DNA of 64,000 nt from Lolium rigidum. Lineage: Eukaryota > Streptophyta > Magnoliopsida > Poales > Poaceae. The translations under genes were made by a program, and so were the position numbers. Under the pieces are notes generated by a model, which saw nothing but the letters and a program-made list of their open reading frames with translations, was not told the origin of the DNA and searched no databases. Below are positions 1-11,100 of the stretch, one piece after another. The stretch's first letter is position 1, and each line of letters begins with the position of its first letter. The DNA is taken from the NCBI RefSeq assembly GCF_022539505.1, contig NC_061512.1, positions 148,597,962 through 148,661,961 on the forward strand, read 5' to 3'.

Positions 1-573
1 TAGTTATGCCTTACGGAGAAGCAAAAACCCTCAAAACGGCGTAGCACATGGCAATCTTCAGGCAATCACGGAGCTTAGAGAGCACAAAACCACATATTTT
101 CTATGTTCTGAGATTCTTATGTTCCACATGCCGAGGAAGATGAGGATCCTTCCATAAACCACATGTTGATGGCCCAGAAACACCTAGAAGTAGCAGCGCA
201 ACATATGGACACCTGCAAGTCCCCGTTGACTACGTTGTACCTACTTCACAAGAAAATGGTGGGAGAGGTGACAACTCCTCCATGAGCTTCATCGATCATT
301 TCCGCCCGCTAAGGTTGCGTTCTGTAATAATGTAAGCGTCGTCTACATGTCCACGAGACCACGAACCCCGTACAACACCGGCGCACCAAACACATCGAGA
401 TCGACCTTCACTTTGTCCGCGGTCGTGTAGCCATGGGCCAAGTTCCGCTGTTGCATGTTCCTTCGTCTCGACAGTTCGCGGACATCTTGACGAAAGGGCT
501 GCCATCACTGTTGTTTCTAGATTTTCGATCTAGTCTCAACGTCCTTCCTCCTCTCGTTGTGATTGAGGGGGAG
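1..573 (+). pseudogene. 3' end of a decayed Copia retrotransposon polyprotein (RNase H tail)
   Basis: Between about 300 and 540 the plus strand carries, across broken frames, the C-terminal RNase H tail typical of Ty1/Copia polyproteins: a 'VSVVYMSTRP' region near 330-360, a 'VAMGQV..LHVPSS' segment at 427-475 and the hallmark 'QFADILTKGLP' at about 473-503. Frameshifts separate these pieces, so it is not functional. The purine-rich tract GAGGGGGAG at 566-574 directly precedes the LTR start, as expected for a polypurine tract. The rest of the element lies upstream of the window. Nothing clear is recognisable in 1-180. Confidence 0.75.
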
Positions 574-692
574 TGTTAGACTAATATGTCACGATATCGT
601 GACATATCTCCTTGTACTATAGATAGCGGAGAATATTTATTATTGTGATCTCCTATTATGGTTAGAATTGGAATATTTGTCTATATATTAAC
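574..692 (+). repeat. Probable short Copia 3' LTR
   Basis: Begins TGTTAG right after the polypurine tract and can be closed at 692 with TTAACA, giving a short LTR of about 119 bp with TG...CA ends. It contains a perfect palindrome, GTCACGATATCGTGAC, at about 586-601. The 3' boundary is inferred from the terminal motif only, because the matching 5' LTR is outside the window. Confidence 0.5.
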
Positions 693-795
693 AAGGAATG
701 GAAAAGGCTCAAGTATGATAAATCCCCCAAATCACTTTCAGGTGGCACTGACTTAATGTAAACTGAACTATATTGGGTTGTTAAGGAGGAATTTG

Positions 796-893
796 TTGGA
801 CTCCATCCGTCTAGAAATATGTGTCTCAAATTTTTCCAGACACGGATCTCTATCCAGATAAAACTAAGATTTATTTTCGATGGAGGTAGTATA
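796..893. mobile_element. Degenerate Stowaway-like MITE
   Basis: A roughly 95-bp segment starts CTCCATCCGTCTAG and ends with the inverse, CGATGGAGGTAGTA. This resembles the CTCCCTCCG termini of Stowaway (Tc1/mariner) MITEs that are very common in cereals. Inverted homology is only clear for the outer 7 bp and the expected TA target duplication is not intact on the left, so this is a decayed copy. Confidence 0.5.
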
Positions 894-1107
894 AGATTGC
901 GTCACATTATTTCCAGCTATGGTGATGCATCTTTTTTGAGGAGGATATGACGATGCAATTGGATTGCCTGAAATGGGAGGCCGAAAGTGAGACATTGTTT
1001 TAAGTTGCGGACATTCTCTTCCATAAACGGTCCCCTGTAATATAAACTAATGGGACTCGCGGCCTGGTGGGCGGTGATGTGCAGTTCCATGCAATCATGG
1101 CAACCAG

Positions 1108-1518
1108 ACACCCTGCCCTGTGTCTGCCATGTCTAAGACCAGCATGGTCGGCGCTGTAGGCGTTGTGTGTAGAAGTGAAAATGGTGATTTCATGGGCGCT
1201 TCTACCCTTACTGCTCCAGGCATCAGTGATCCAGCAACTATGGAAGCAATCGCTTGCAGAGAAGCAATGGCCTTGGCGAAGGACCTGCAGCTCCAACGAG
1301 TTACAGTCACCTCCGACTATCTATCGGTGATCAAGGTGATCAAGACCGAGGGCTTCAAGGGAAGCTACATCATGATCCTTGACGAGGTGAAATTCGATGC
1401 GAGCCTTCTTCAAGAATCTTCTTTTAGGCATGAAAGTAGACTTTCAAACTTTGAATCTCATCGTCTGGCACGATTTGCTATTTCTAGCAATTTGGGACGT
1501 CAGGTTTGGCTCCTCTAG
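1108..1518 (+). pseudogene. RNase H-like (plant RVT_3) domain fragment, retrocopy with poly(A) tail
   Basis: The open frame encodes about 132 residues resembling the plant RNase H-like domain found at the C-terminus of LINE-type ORF2 proteins and their derived cellular copies. The N-terminal 'GAVGVVCRSENGDFMGAS' strand pair, the 'EAIACREAMALA' helix and a 'TVTSDYLSVIKVI' segment are visible. The ATG at 1120 is probably internal, because family members start further upstream and no convincing start is present. After the stop an AATAAA-like ATAAAAT at about 1560 is followed by a run of A at 1580-1594, the signature of a 5'-truncated, reverse-transcribed insertion. In the family position for catalytic D (usually 'SDCL') the copy has SDYL. 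Probably non-functional. Confidence 0.65.
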
Positions 1519-1736
1519 CCTCCCGGCGATCTTTGTATCTTGATCAATGTTTTAGTTCAATAAAATGCCATGATTTGTCAAAAAAAAAAAAAAACTAAAA
1601 TTATTCCTGACTCCCTAGTAGCCGTGTCAAATCTGGACCGGTAGATTGACATTAATTCTAGCTACCTAGCTCTACGTAGTACAAGGAAATTTGACTTGAA
1701 AAATCAGTCCTCAACCCGAATTTCACTACAGGAATC

Positions 1737-2372
1737 TGCCAAGATGCAGACGGCCTCCAGCCCTCGGCGTATCACTGCCTCGCCCTCGGCATACGCTACG
1801 CCGACGGTGGCCCTCGGTGTAGCTCCTCGGGGAAGGTAGGCCTCGGCAGAGCACACGTGGCCCTCGGCGTAGCGCCGCCCGTCGGCGTAGACGGAGAGGG
1901 CCGACGGCTGGTCCCACCCGTCGGCGTACTGGCCCTCGGCGTAGCGGGCTAACCGGCACCGTCAGGCTGACGGCCGTTACAGCTAAGCCGAGCGCCGCAC
2001 CGTCGGCGTACGAGGACGCGTGGCGCCGCCTGGTCGACCCTGGCGCTCGATACGCCGAGGGCCGCACCGTCAGCGTAGGAGGACGCGTGGCGCCGCCTGG
2101 TCGACCCTGGCGCTCGATACGCCGAGGGCCGCACCGTCGGCGTACGTGGACGCGTGGCGCCGCCTGGGCGATCCTGGCGCCGATACGCCGAGCGCCTCAC
2201 CGTCGGCGTACGTGGACGCGTGGCGCGGCCTGGGCGTCCCTGGGCGACGGACGCTACCCCGAGGGGGAACCCGTCGGCGTACGGGCGACCATTTGGTCCA
2301 TTTCTGGACGCGTGGCGCGCCACGGGGGAACCCGGGAGCTACCCCGAGGGGGAACCCGTCGGCGTAGAGGGT
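1737..2372. repeat. CACTA 3' subterminal repeat region
   Basis: Many direct and inverted copies of short motifs (CCCTCGGCGTA, TACGCCGAGGG, CCGTCGGCGTA) crowd the 3' end of the CACTA element. In this superfamily such subterminal motifs are bound by the TNPA-type protein during transposition. The long GC-rich open frames across this stretch are a by-product of its composition and are not genes. Confidence 0.75.
2014..2246 (+). repeat. 67-bp minisatellite, about four units
   Basis: GACGCGTGGCGC recurs at about 2014, 2081, 2148 and 2214, a period of 67, 67 and 66 bp. Each unit contains one CGATACGCCGAG and one ACCGTCGGCGTA-type motif, so tandem duplication multiplied the subterminal binding-site motifs. 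Confidence 0.8.
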
Positions 2373-3123
2373 ACCATTTGGTACATTTTTTTCGTTTTTT
2401 GCTGTTTCGCGCGTTTTCCAGATTTGGCAGGATACACAAGCACATATAATTCACATGAAATTCATAGGCATGAAGTGCAAATACATATAACATCAAGTGC
2501 ATACATAGTGTCATAGTGCCATAGGTTGCATACATAGTGTCATAGTGACATAGGATGCATACATAGTGCCATAGTGTGCATACATGCATGGTGCCATAGT
2601 GTGCATAAGATACATGGGACTACTAGAGGAGCTCGTCGCCGCTAAACACCGGCCCGGGCCGATTCCTTCCGGTAGAAGCTGCGGAAGAACCACCGGGAGA
2701 AGGACCGGGAGAAGTACCGGGAGAAGTACCGGGTGTAGCACTGGGAGAAGGACCACCATGATGAACCGGTGTCATATCCCTCCCACCACCCTGGTTTTCG
2801 GAACATCCCGTTCCCTACACACATGTTCCCGAGATGTTAGCAATTTGCGAGGCAAAGGAAAGCCGTAGTATTCGGTTTGGCGAAGAACTTACCGTTGTTC
2901 TCCCATAGTACTCCGCAGCGAAATTTTCCTTCGATGGCATGTTTAGCGCCGGCCCCGGAAAGGGAGGCATCGGCCCTAAATCCATCGTCTCGTCCAGTTT
3001 GATTACCCACAAACGACGCCTGCAAGATAGTTTACATGTCAGTCTTTGCATAAATGAAGCATCAAACTAGGGGAAAGTGGGACTTGTCATCATTTGCGAA
3101 AACAAAGGCTGGAACTTACATGT

Positions 3124-5084
3124 ATATATGCCATGTACTCCATGAACTGCTGCTGGTGCTGGTTGAAGGCCACCTGATATTCTTGATGAGCGGCCACGTA
3201 GGCCGCCTCGAAGTCGAGCTACAATTTCACAAATTCATGTCTCGTTAGCACTTAGCAATGTATGAACGAAAGTCGGAAAGAGGATGGAAATGAGGGAAAC
3301 TTACGTCGTATGCGGGTTGTTGCCGAGCCCGGCGACGAGGCGGGAGAGGGGGCTGTCCTTGGTGAGTCCCGCCTTGAGACGCGTGAAGGTCGTGGTGAGG
3401 GTATGCTTGACGGCCTTGTTCAGCATGGCGAGACGGCCATGCGGCAACCCTCCGGACGACAGGACCAACGACTCCTCGTCGACCTCCGCGCTCATGGGGT
3501 CATCCACCTCCGGGTGACGATGCCTCACCATCTCGCGAGTAGTTCTCGACGTCCTCGGCGTAGGTGCCGAAGTACTCGGGGAGCGAGGGCCGAGGCTGCG
3601 AGAGATCGGGCTTCTTAAGCCGCATCTTGTTGTATATCTCGAGGTCGGACATCTCCTCCTCGGGTCCTAACGCGGCCCTCCGCATCGCGAAAGGAAATGT
3701 TGTGAGTACCAACTTTGAACCTGAAGGAAAATAAAATGTATACATACCGTCTTCCCCTTGTAGCGCTCGTAGCTGAGGTTTCCCCACGGTGTGTGCCACC
3801 GTCGCCTCGGTTCTCCGCGTTCCGCCTCGCCACGGCTGCAAAGTCCTCGTCCATCTTGAGCCACCTCGTCCTAACCATCTCCTCCCATGCCTCGGCATGC
3901 GGCTCGGCCCAATCGGGGATAACCTGAAAATGCAATACTCAACTCAATCTAATGCAATCGCAACTTAGTAGCAATGTAGAATCTCATTGACATTTTACTC
4001 ACCGACATGTAGTCCTCCACCGTCATCTCGTACTCGGCCTTAGCATTCTTACCGACAATGTTCGGCTTATGGACCCTCTCGCCTCTCTCTGCCCAGAAGT
4101 GACCCGCGGACGTGATCCTTTGGTTGTACCACACCTGCGGTGTCAACCTCTCACAAGTCACCCGCAAAGTCCTGTTCGCGGCCGTCTCCTCAACCTCGGG
4201 CGCCACACGATAAAAACACTTCAATCATGCAAAAACAATTGTGAGATTCATGAGTTAGAACATTGGGGTCATCAAATATGAACGAAGCTCGAGAAAATAT
4301 GTCTTACCCAAAACTTTCTCATCACGGCCTCGGCAGCCGTCGGGAAGCCTACGCCGGGGCACTCTCGTAGTCCGTCCAAGTAGTGGCTAGCTTCTTCTCG
4401 CCAGCTGGGACGAGTGCCGAGGGGATAGTACTTGCCCGGCCAGAACTTCCTAAGCAAAGCTCCAATCATGCTGCTAGGCAGGCGCCCCTTGACCCCCGGA
4501 GGAAATATCCAATTGCTGCACATGAAAATCAAACATTAGCACATGAAAATCAAACATTAGTACATGAAAATCGAAATTGCCAAATTAGTACACTTACTCA
4601 GGGCCAGCATGAATAATAAGGGTCTTCGCCTCATGGGTCTTAGGCTCCTTCCTCTCGTCGGGGACTCTCGCTTCCCCACGAATCTTCAGTGCCTTCGGCC
4701 GCCCATCCTCCTCCGGAGTCTCAAACCCGCGGCTAGAGTCCTCCTCGGCTCTAGACTCCTTCTCCGCCTCCTCTCTAGACGTCCCCTCCAAAAAGAACCC
4801 GGAAGCAACGTCGCTCGAAGCCGAGGGTGGTGGCTCAAAGTCCGGTCCTCCCCAGCCACCTCCACCTCCACCTCCACCTCCACCTCCTCCCAAGCCACCT
4901 CCCGGCTCCACCACCTCGTCCCCGTCCTCGTCCTCGTCCTCGTCCTCCTCCTCCTCCCGCGCCGTCCTCGTAACGCGGATTGCGACGCAGGTGCCCTCTC
5001 ACTCCTTCTAACATTGTTCTTGCGTTGTTGCATCTTCTTAAGCAAGCTCGACGAGTCCTCCTTGCCGCCGCTCATATTGTTCAA
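3124..5084 (-). pseudogene. TNPA-like CACTA accessory protein remnant (plant transposase_24 type)
   Basis: Minus-strand pieces read in order from 5084 downwards: a start with 'MNNMSGGKEDSSSLLKKMQQRKN'-like sequence, a low-complexity Glu/Val and Gly-rich stretch encoded by trinucleotide runs (4858-4960), then 'YYPLGTRPSWREEA' (about 4380-4440), 'RLTPQVWYNQRITSAGHFW' (4090-4170), 'IPDWAEPHAEAWEEMVRTRWL' (3850-3920) and 'AENRGDGGTH' (3785-3815). These resemble the Ptta/En/Spm plant transposase family (PF03004) that accompanies TNP2 in grass CACTA elements. The pieces lie in different frames with spacers that look like introns, but frame breaks mean an intact gene cannot be assembled with confidence. 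The last recognisable part is a Gln-rich segment near 3124-3220. Confidence 0.6.
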
Positions 5085-5307
5085 TCACCGCATTGAGAAA
5101 GAGAAAACAATTAAGAAGCATGTTGAAAAATATATAAATAGTAAGCATAAAGACACTAAACAATTAAGAAGCATGTTCAAAAAAATATAAATACTAAGCA
5201 TAAAGATACTAAACAATAAAGAAGCATGTTGAAAAAAATATAAATACTAAGCATAAAGATACTAAACAAATAAGAAGCATGTTGAAATATAAACACATAA
5301 AAGACCC

Positions 5308-7058
5308 TCACCAGCCGTCATCAATCTCATCGTCAATCTCATTTTGTTTCTCCTTGCCACTATCACTATCACTATCTTTTGAGTAGTAAGTTGGATCTTG
5401 ATAGACGGGTGGAGGCTCATCATCGCTATCATCTTCCACTTGTAACTTCTCGAGCATATCTATGTCCTTTAGATCCACCACCGACTCACCACGAGTTTCC
5501 GCATCGTTCTCGAGGTCCTCTTCAAGAACACATTCTAACTCAAAGTGCCCGAAGTCCTCTTCCTCTTGATAGAAAATTCCCTCGTATGTTACGGGGTCAA
5601 TGTTGTTGTAATCGTCCTCGGAGGGAATCGGTAGGTTACCATGTGGCGATACACGGAACACGACTTCCCAGCCGTTGAGGGCCGCTTTCCGGCATGGGTA
5701 CGGCAAATAATAAACTTGCTTGGCTTGGTGAGCAACAATATAGACATCGGCTCCGGTATAGGTGGTGGAAGGCTTAACTTCAACTAACCCAATGGACTTG
5801 GTAATTTTTTTGCCCACCTCTTGGGTCGAACCAATGATACTTGGACACAACGAGATTGAGTTGTTTGTTTGTACGATTGAAGGTCAGCTCGTATACATTC
5901 TCTAACCTCCCGTAGTAATCAAAGGTATCGGATCCTTTAGTGAAGACACCAGTATTTATCGTTTTTGGATTCGCCCGGCCCTTCTGGTGTGTCTCTATAT
6001 GGAATCGAAACCCATTCACGTCATACTTCTCATACTTCATGACGTCACGGTTACAACCTTGGGAAACACATCTCAACTCATCTGTCATCTCAACGTTTGC
6101 ATCAGCTCCCTACAAGCACGGTTCAAATTTGTTGTGTGCATTAGTTACGTGGAATAACGGGGACAAGTCACATATTGGTAGGTAAGAGGGACAGCTTAGA
6201 CATTACTTTTTTCATGAACCAAGACACAAAGTTTATTTTTACTTCGGGAGCACCCTCTTTCAGTAGAGTCTCCAACTCCGAGCCCGTGGGATCGCGCGGA
6301 AGCCACCACTGTTCATCCGTGAATTCGCTGAAAGGATACAATAAGCATTAGACCGAGTTGAGTGTAGGTGATCGAAACTAGATACAATAAGCATTACACC
6401 ATGTTACCTAATGAAATCGTGACCGCCATCGTCGTCGTCCCCCCCCACCACTTCCTTCATGTTCATAAGCACATAGAGCATTATGCAATCCTTCTCTTCC
6501 CTCTCCAATCTATATTTTTGTCCTTTACCAGCCTTGCCACCGGGACATTGGAATAGTTGAAGCTTGGGGTCATTCATGGGCACGTCGACATTGTAACGAG
6601 AGACCGGGTTATGCGAGTGGGAACTTCATCGGGATAGTACGTTGTTGCGGCATCTGCCATCTCCCGAAGGCACGTTGCCTCAGCTATGCATGCTTCAATC
6701 TTGGCTTTGTTTCCGAGTTATCTTCCGAATATACTTGAACTCCCTCTCAATACAAAACTGCCACCGAAACCGCACTTGGGCCACTCAAGAGTGCCTCGTT
6801 TGCGAGGTGCACAATGAGATGTGCCATCGGAGTAAAGAAGCCTGGCGGAAAGATCATCTCCAAATTGCATAGCAACTCCGGCACTTGAACTTGCGGCTTC
6901 TCAATAACCTTAGGACATATACGCTTAGCACGGAGCGTGCGGAAGAAATGGCTCAACTCCGCGAGCACTCGCCATATTTTCTCGGGGAGATACCCTCGAA
7001 GCATCACCGGCATCAGCCGCTCAATCCATATATGATAGTCGTGACTCTTGAGCCCGGT
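5308..7058 (-). pseudogene. TNP2-like transposase C-terminal remnant (DUF4218 + DUF4216), catalytic core missing
   Basis: Reading the minus strand from about 7058: 'GLKSHDYHIWIERLMPVMLRG' leads into a DUF4218 domain (7013-6747) with 'NLEMIFPPGFFTPMAHLIVHL'. A frame change near 6760 is needed to continue. Further down 'FDYYGRLENVYELTFN' and 'HWFDP' (about 5820-5930) mark DUF4216; a second frame break near 5810 leads to 'QAKQVYYLPYPC' and an acidic tail ending at 5308. This order is the C-terminal half of TNP2/TNPD. The N-terminal and DDE catalytic portion that should precede 7058 is absent; that DNA runs straight into a GC-rich leader. At least two frameshifts plus this truncation make it a pseudogene. 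Confidence 0.75.
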
Positions 7059-7221
7059 GACTTTTCCCCTTACTCGCCAAATTGCTCAAGACCTAAACTA
7101 ACTTATTATTGAAAGAGAGATATGTGACAATCTACAAATAAAATTACTAACTTACTGGGTTCAGATTTCATATCATGTCTAATTTAAGTAAACCAAACTA
7201 CTTTCCCCTTACCATACCGGG

Positions 7222-7540
7222 TACTGGAGGAGGGCCGGGGCGAGGAGGGCCGGGCGAGGAGGAGGGCGCAGCGAGGAGGAGGGCGCCGACGGGAGGATGG
7301 GGACGGGCCGGAGGAGGAGGGGGAGGGGAGGAGCTAGCGGCGGCGCGACGGGCGGTGGGCGGCGGGCAGGAGGCGGCGGCAGCGGCGTCGGGCGGGAGGC
7401 GGCGGCGGCGGCGTCGGGCGGGAGGCGGCGGCAGCGGCGTCGGGCGGGAGGCGGCAGCGGCGTCGGGCGGGAGGCGGCGGCGGCGGGCGGGAGGCTGCGG
7501 CGGCGGCGTCGGGCAGGAGGCGGGACTTGGGAAATAATGG
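7222..7540. repeat. GC-rich minisatellite (GGC/CGG-rich, about 24-bp unit)
   Basis: The stretch is dominated by imperfect copies of GGCGTCGGGCGGGAGGCGGC. Long open frames rich in Gly, Arg and Ala cross it on both strands because of composition. Position and content resemble the 5' leader or first-exon region of grass CACTA elements, read on the minus strand. Confidence 0.7.
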
Positions 7541-7596
7541 GCGCGGGCTTTGGCGAGGAGGAGGCCGACCAGGGGGTTTTTTCGGGCTCAGATCCC

Positions 7597-7745
7597 TAGC
7601 TATGCCGAGGGCCACCCATACGCCGAGGGCCACCCTCGGCTTATGTGTGTCGCCTGGGCCGACCAGGTGGACCCTGGTTTACTCTAGGGTTTTCCTGGCT
7701 ACGCCGAGGGCCACCTAATACGCCGAGGGCCACCCTCGGCATACT
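7597..7745. repeat. Internal CACTA subterminal-type repeats
   Basis: TATGCCGAGGGCCACC, TACGCCGAGGGCCACC and CACCCTCGGC motifs recur here, about 19.5 kb inside the right end of the element. On the minus strand the block starts with an A-run followed by TATGCCGAGGGTGGCC. The right-end block at 27197 shows the same order on the plus strand, so the two are in inverted relation. They now flank the satellite-bearing segment. Confidence 0.65.
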
Positions 7746-7985
7746 ATTTTTTTTTTCTTTCCTTGTTTCTTCTAACCATAATTAATATACTAGTGGGAGA
7801 ATTATTAAGAGAGGTTAGCTAAGGGAGAAACAGCAGGGCAGTTTCCCTTTTGCCCCTTCGATCGGGCGGTCTACCCCGACCTCCATCGGCGGTGCCTCCA
7901 TAGGAACAAGTAGTAAAATTAATTATATCATCTTATACCTGAAGATTCCCTCTGGTACATGAAATCCTAACCTCATAAAATTAAT
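7746..7985. other. Transition sequence between CACTA body and satellite array
   Basis: About 240 bp of non-coding, partly AT-rich DNA. No gene or known motif is visible. At about 7982 (ATTTTTGGCTCCG) it joins the 667-bp satellite in the middle of a unit. Confidence 0.6.
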
Positions 7986-8147
7986 TTTTGGCTCCGTTTG
8001 CTTTGCCGACTGCGCAAAACGGGGCCGCCGGGACATGCGGTATGGCCGTACCGGGCGCGCGCGTGCACCCGTCCGCCAACGCGCGAAACGGAAAACATTT
8101 AGCACAAAAATGACGCGTCCTAGACCTAAAAACATTTTCCCCTCCAT

Positions 8148-11100
8148 TTATTGAGCGAAGGAAAGTGTCGCCCCGGTTCAAATCCGGTCGGTTTCAGCGG
8201 ATTCGGCGGGGCACCGCAGAAGCGGGTGGGATTCCCGCATGGCTTCCGCGCGCATATGGCATGTGATAGGTGGTGTGTAGGAGGTATCCTACCGCTGCGC
8301 GGAGGTCCCGCGCGATACTGAAATGCGCACCATGTAGCTGCTTCACAAAAAAAGCCCTTCCGGCACCCCGAAAATGGAAAAACCGTCGCCCGTGGTTCGG
8401 ATTGGAAATCCGCGACCGGGGCCTTGCTTCCCATCCTAAGGCCCACACACGTGCCAAATATGGCCTCGTTCCGACAAACTATGTGGTGAAACGGGCCGTT
8501 TCCTACTCATTTCCCCTAAAAGCCATAGAACTCCGGACGAGATAGCCCTGTTCGTGAAGGGTTCTCCAAGATAATTGCCGTATCCCAGTTCCGTCTTTTG
8601 CAGTGGTTACTAGGACACATAAAATGACGCCACGCGGCTCCGCTCGATTTTTTTGGCTCCGTTTGCTTTGCCAACTGCGCAAAACGGGCCGCCGGGACAT
8701 GCGGTATGGCCGTACCGGGAGCGCGCGTGCACCCGTCCGCCAACGCGCGAAACGGAAAACATTTAGCACATAAAATGACGCGTCCTAGACCTAAAAACAT
8801 TTTTCCCTCCATTTATTGAGCGAAGGAAAGTGTCGCCCCGGTTCAAATCCGGCCGGCTTCCGGCGGATTCGGCGGGGCACCGCAGAAGCGGGTGGGATTC
8901 CCAGATGGCTTCCGCGCGCATATGGCATGTGATAGGTGGTGCGTAGGAGGTATCCTACCGCTGCGCGGAGGTTCCGCGCGATACTGAAATGCGCACCATG
9001 TAGCTGCTTCACAAAAAAGCCCTTCCGGCACCCCGAAAATGGAAAAACCATCGCCCGTGGTTCGGATTGGAAATCCGCGACCGGGGCCTTGCTTCCCATC
9101 CTAAGGCCCACGCACGTGCCAAATATGGCCTCGTTCCGACAAACTATATGGTGAAACGGGCCGTTTCCTACTCATTTCCCCTAAAAGCCATAGAACTCCG
9201 GACGAGATAGCCCTGTTCGTGAAGGGTTCTCCAAGATAATTGCCGTATCCCAGTTCCGTCTTTTGCAGTGGTTACTAGGACACATAAAATGATGCCACGC
9301 GGCTCCGCTCGATTTTTTGGCTCCGTTTGCTTTGCCAACTGCGCAAAACGGGGCCGCCGGGACATGCGGTATGGCCGTACCGGGCGCGCGCGTGCACCCG
9401 TCCGCCAACGCGCGAAATGGAAAACATTTAGCACATAAAATGACGCGTCCTAGACTTAAAAACATTTTTCCCTCCATTTATTGAGCAAAGGAAAGTGTCG
9501 CCCCAGTTCAAATCCGGTCAGTTTCCGGCGGATTCGGCGGGGCACCGCAGAAGCGGGTGGGATTCCCGGATGGCTTCCGCGCGCATATGGCATGTGATAG
9601 GTGGTGCGTAGGAGGTATCCTACCGCTGCGCGGAGGTCCCGCGCGATGCTGAAATGCGCACGATGTAGCTGCTTCACAAAAAAAAGCCCTTCCGGCACCC
9701 CGAAAATGGAAAAACCGTCGCCCGTGGTTCGGATTGGAAATCCGCGACCGGGGCCTTGCTTCCCATCCTAAGGCCCACGCACGTGCCAAATATGGCCTCG
9801 GTCCGACAAACTATGTGGTGAAACGGGCCGTTTCCTACTCATTTCCCCTAAAAGCCATAGAACTCCGGATGAGATAGCCCTGTTCGTGAAGGGTTCTCCA
9901 AGATAATTGCCGTATCCCGGTTCCGTCTTTTGCAGGTGGTTACTAGGACACATAAAATGACGCCACGCGGCTCCGCTCGATTTTTTGGCTCTGTTTGCTT
10001 TGCCGCCTGCGCAAAACGGGGCCGCGGGACATGCGGTATGGCCGCACGGGCGCGCGCGTGCACCCGTCCGCCAACGCGCGAAACGGAAAACATTTAGCAT
10101 ATAAAATAATGCGTCCTAGACCTAAAAACATTTTTCCCTCCATTTATTGAGTGAAGGAAAGTGTCGCCCCAGTTCAAATCCGGTCAGTTTCCAGCGGATT
10201 CGGCGGGGCACCGCAGGAAGCGGGTGGGATTCCCAGATGGCTTCCGCGCGCATATGGCATGTGATAGGTGGTGCGTAGGAGGTATCCTACCGCTGCGCGG
10301 AGGTCCCGCGCGATACTGAAATGCGCACCATGTAGCTGCTTCACAAAAAAAGCCCTTCGGCACCCCGAAAATGGAAAAACCGTCGCCCATGGTTCGGATT
10401 GGAAATCCGCGACCGGGGCCTTGCTTCCCATCCTAAGGCGCACGCACGTGCCAAATATGGCCTCGTTCCGACAAACTATGTGGTGAAACGGGCCGTTTCC
10501 TACTCATTTCCCCTAAAAGCCATAGAACTCCGGACGAGATAGCCCCGTTCGTGAAGGGTTCTCCAAGATAATTGCCGTATCCCAGTTCCGTCTTTTGCAG
10601 TGGTTACTAGGACACATAAAATTACGCCACGCGGCTCCGCTCGATTTTTTTGGCTCTGTTTGCTTTGCCAACTGTGCAAAACGGGGCCGCCGGGACATGC
10701 GGTATGGCCGTACCGGGCGCGCGCGTGCACCCGTCCGCCAACGCGCGAAACGGAAGACATTTAGCACATAAAATGATGCGTCCTAGACCTAAAAAAAAAT
10801 TTCCCTCCATTTATTGAGCGAAGGAAAGTGTCGCCCCGGTTCAAATCCGGTCGGTTTCCAGCCGGATTCGGCGGGGCACCGCAGGAAGCGGGTGGGATTC
10901 CCAGATGGCTTCCGCGCGCATATGGCATGTGATAGGTAGCGCGTAGGAGGTATCCTACCGCTGCGCGGAGGTCCGGCACGATACTGAAATGCGCACCATG
11001 TAGCTGCTTCACAAAAAAAGCCCTTCCGGCACCCCGAAAATGGAAAAACCGTCGCCCGTGGTTCGGATTGGAAATCCGCGACCGGGGCCTTGCTTCCCAT

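Noticed and set aside
2020..2516. Three overlapping ~115-120 codon plus-strand frames with similar proteins
   Set aside because: They arise from the 67-bp GC-rich minisatellite of the CACTA 3' end read in shifted frames.
7175..7633. Gly/Arg/Ala-rich open frames
   Set aside because: Produced by GGC-rich minisatellite sequence; open in both directions and without domain content.
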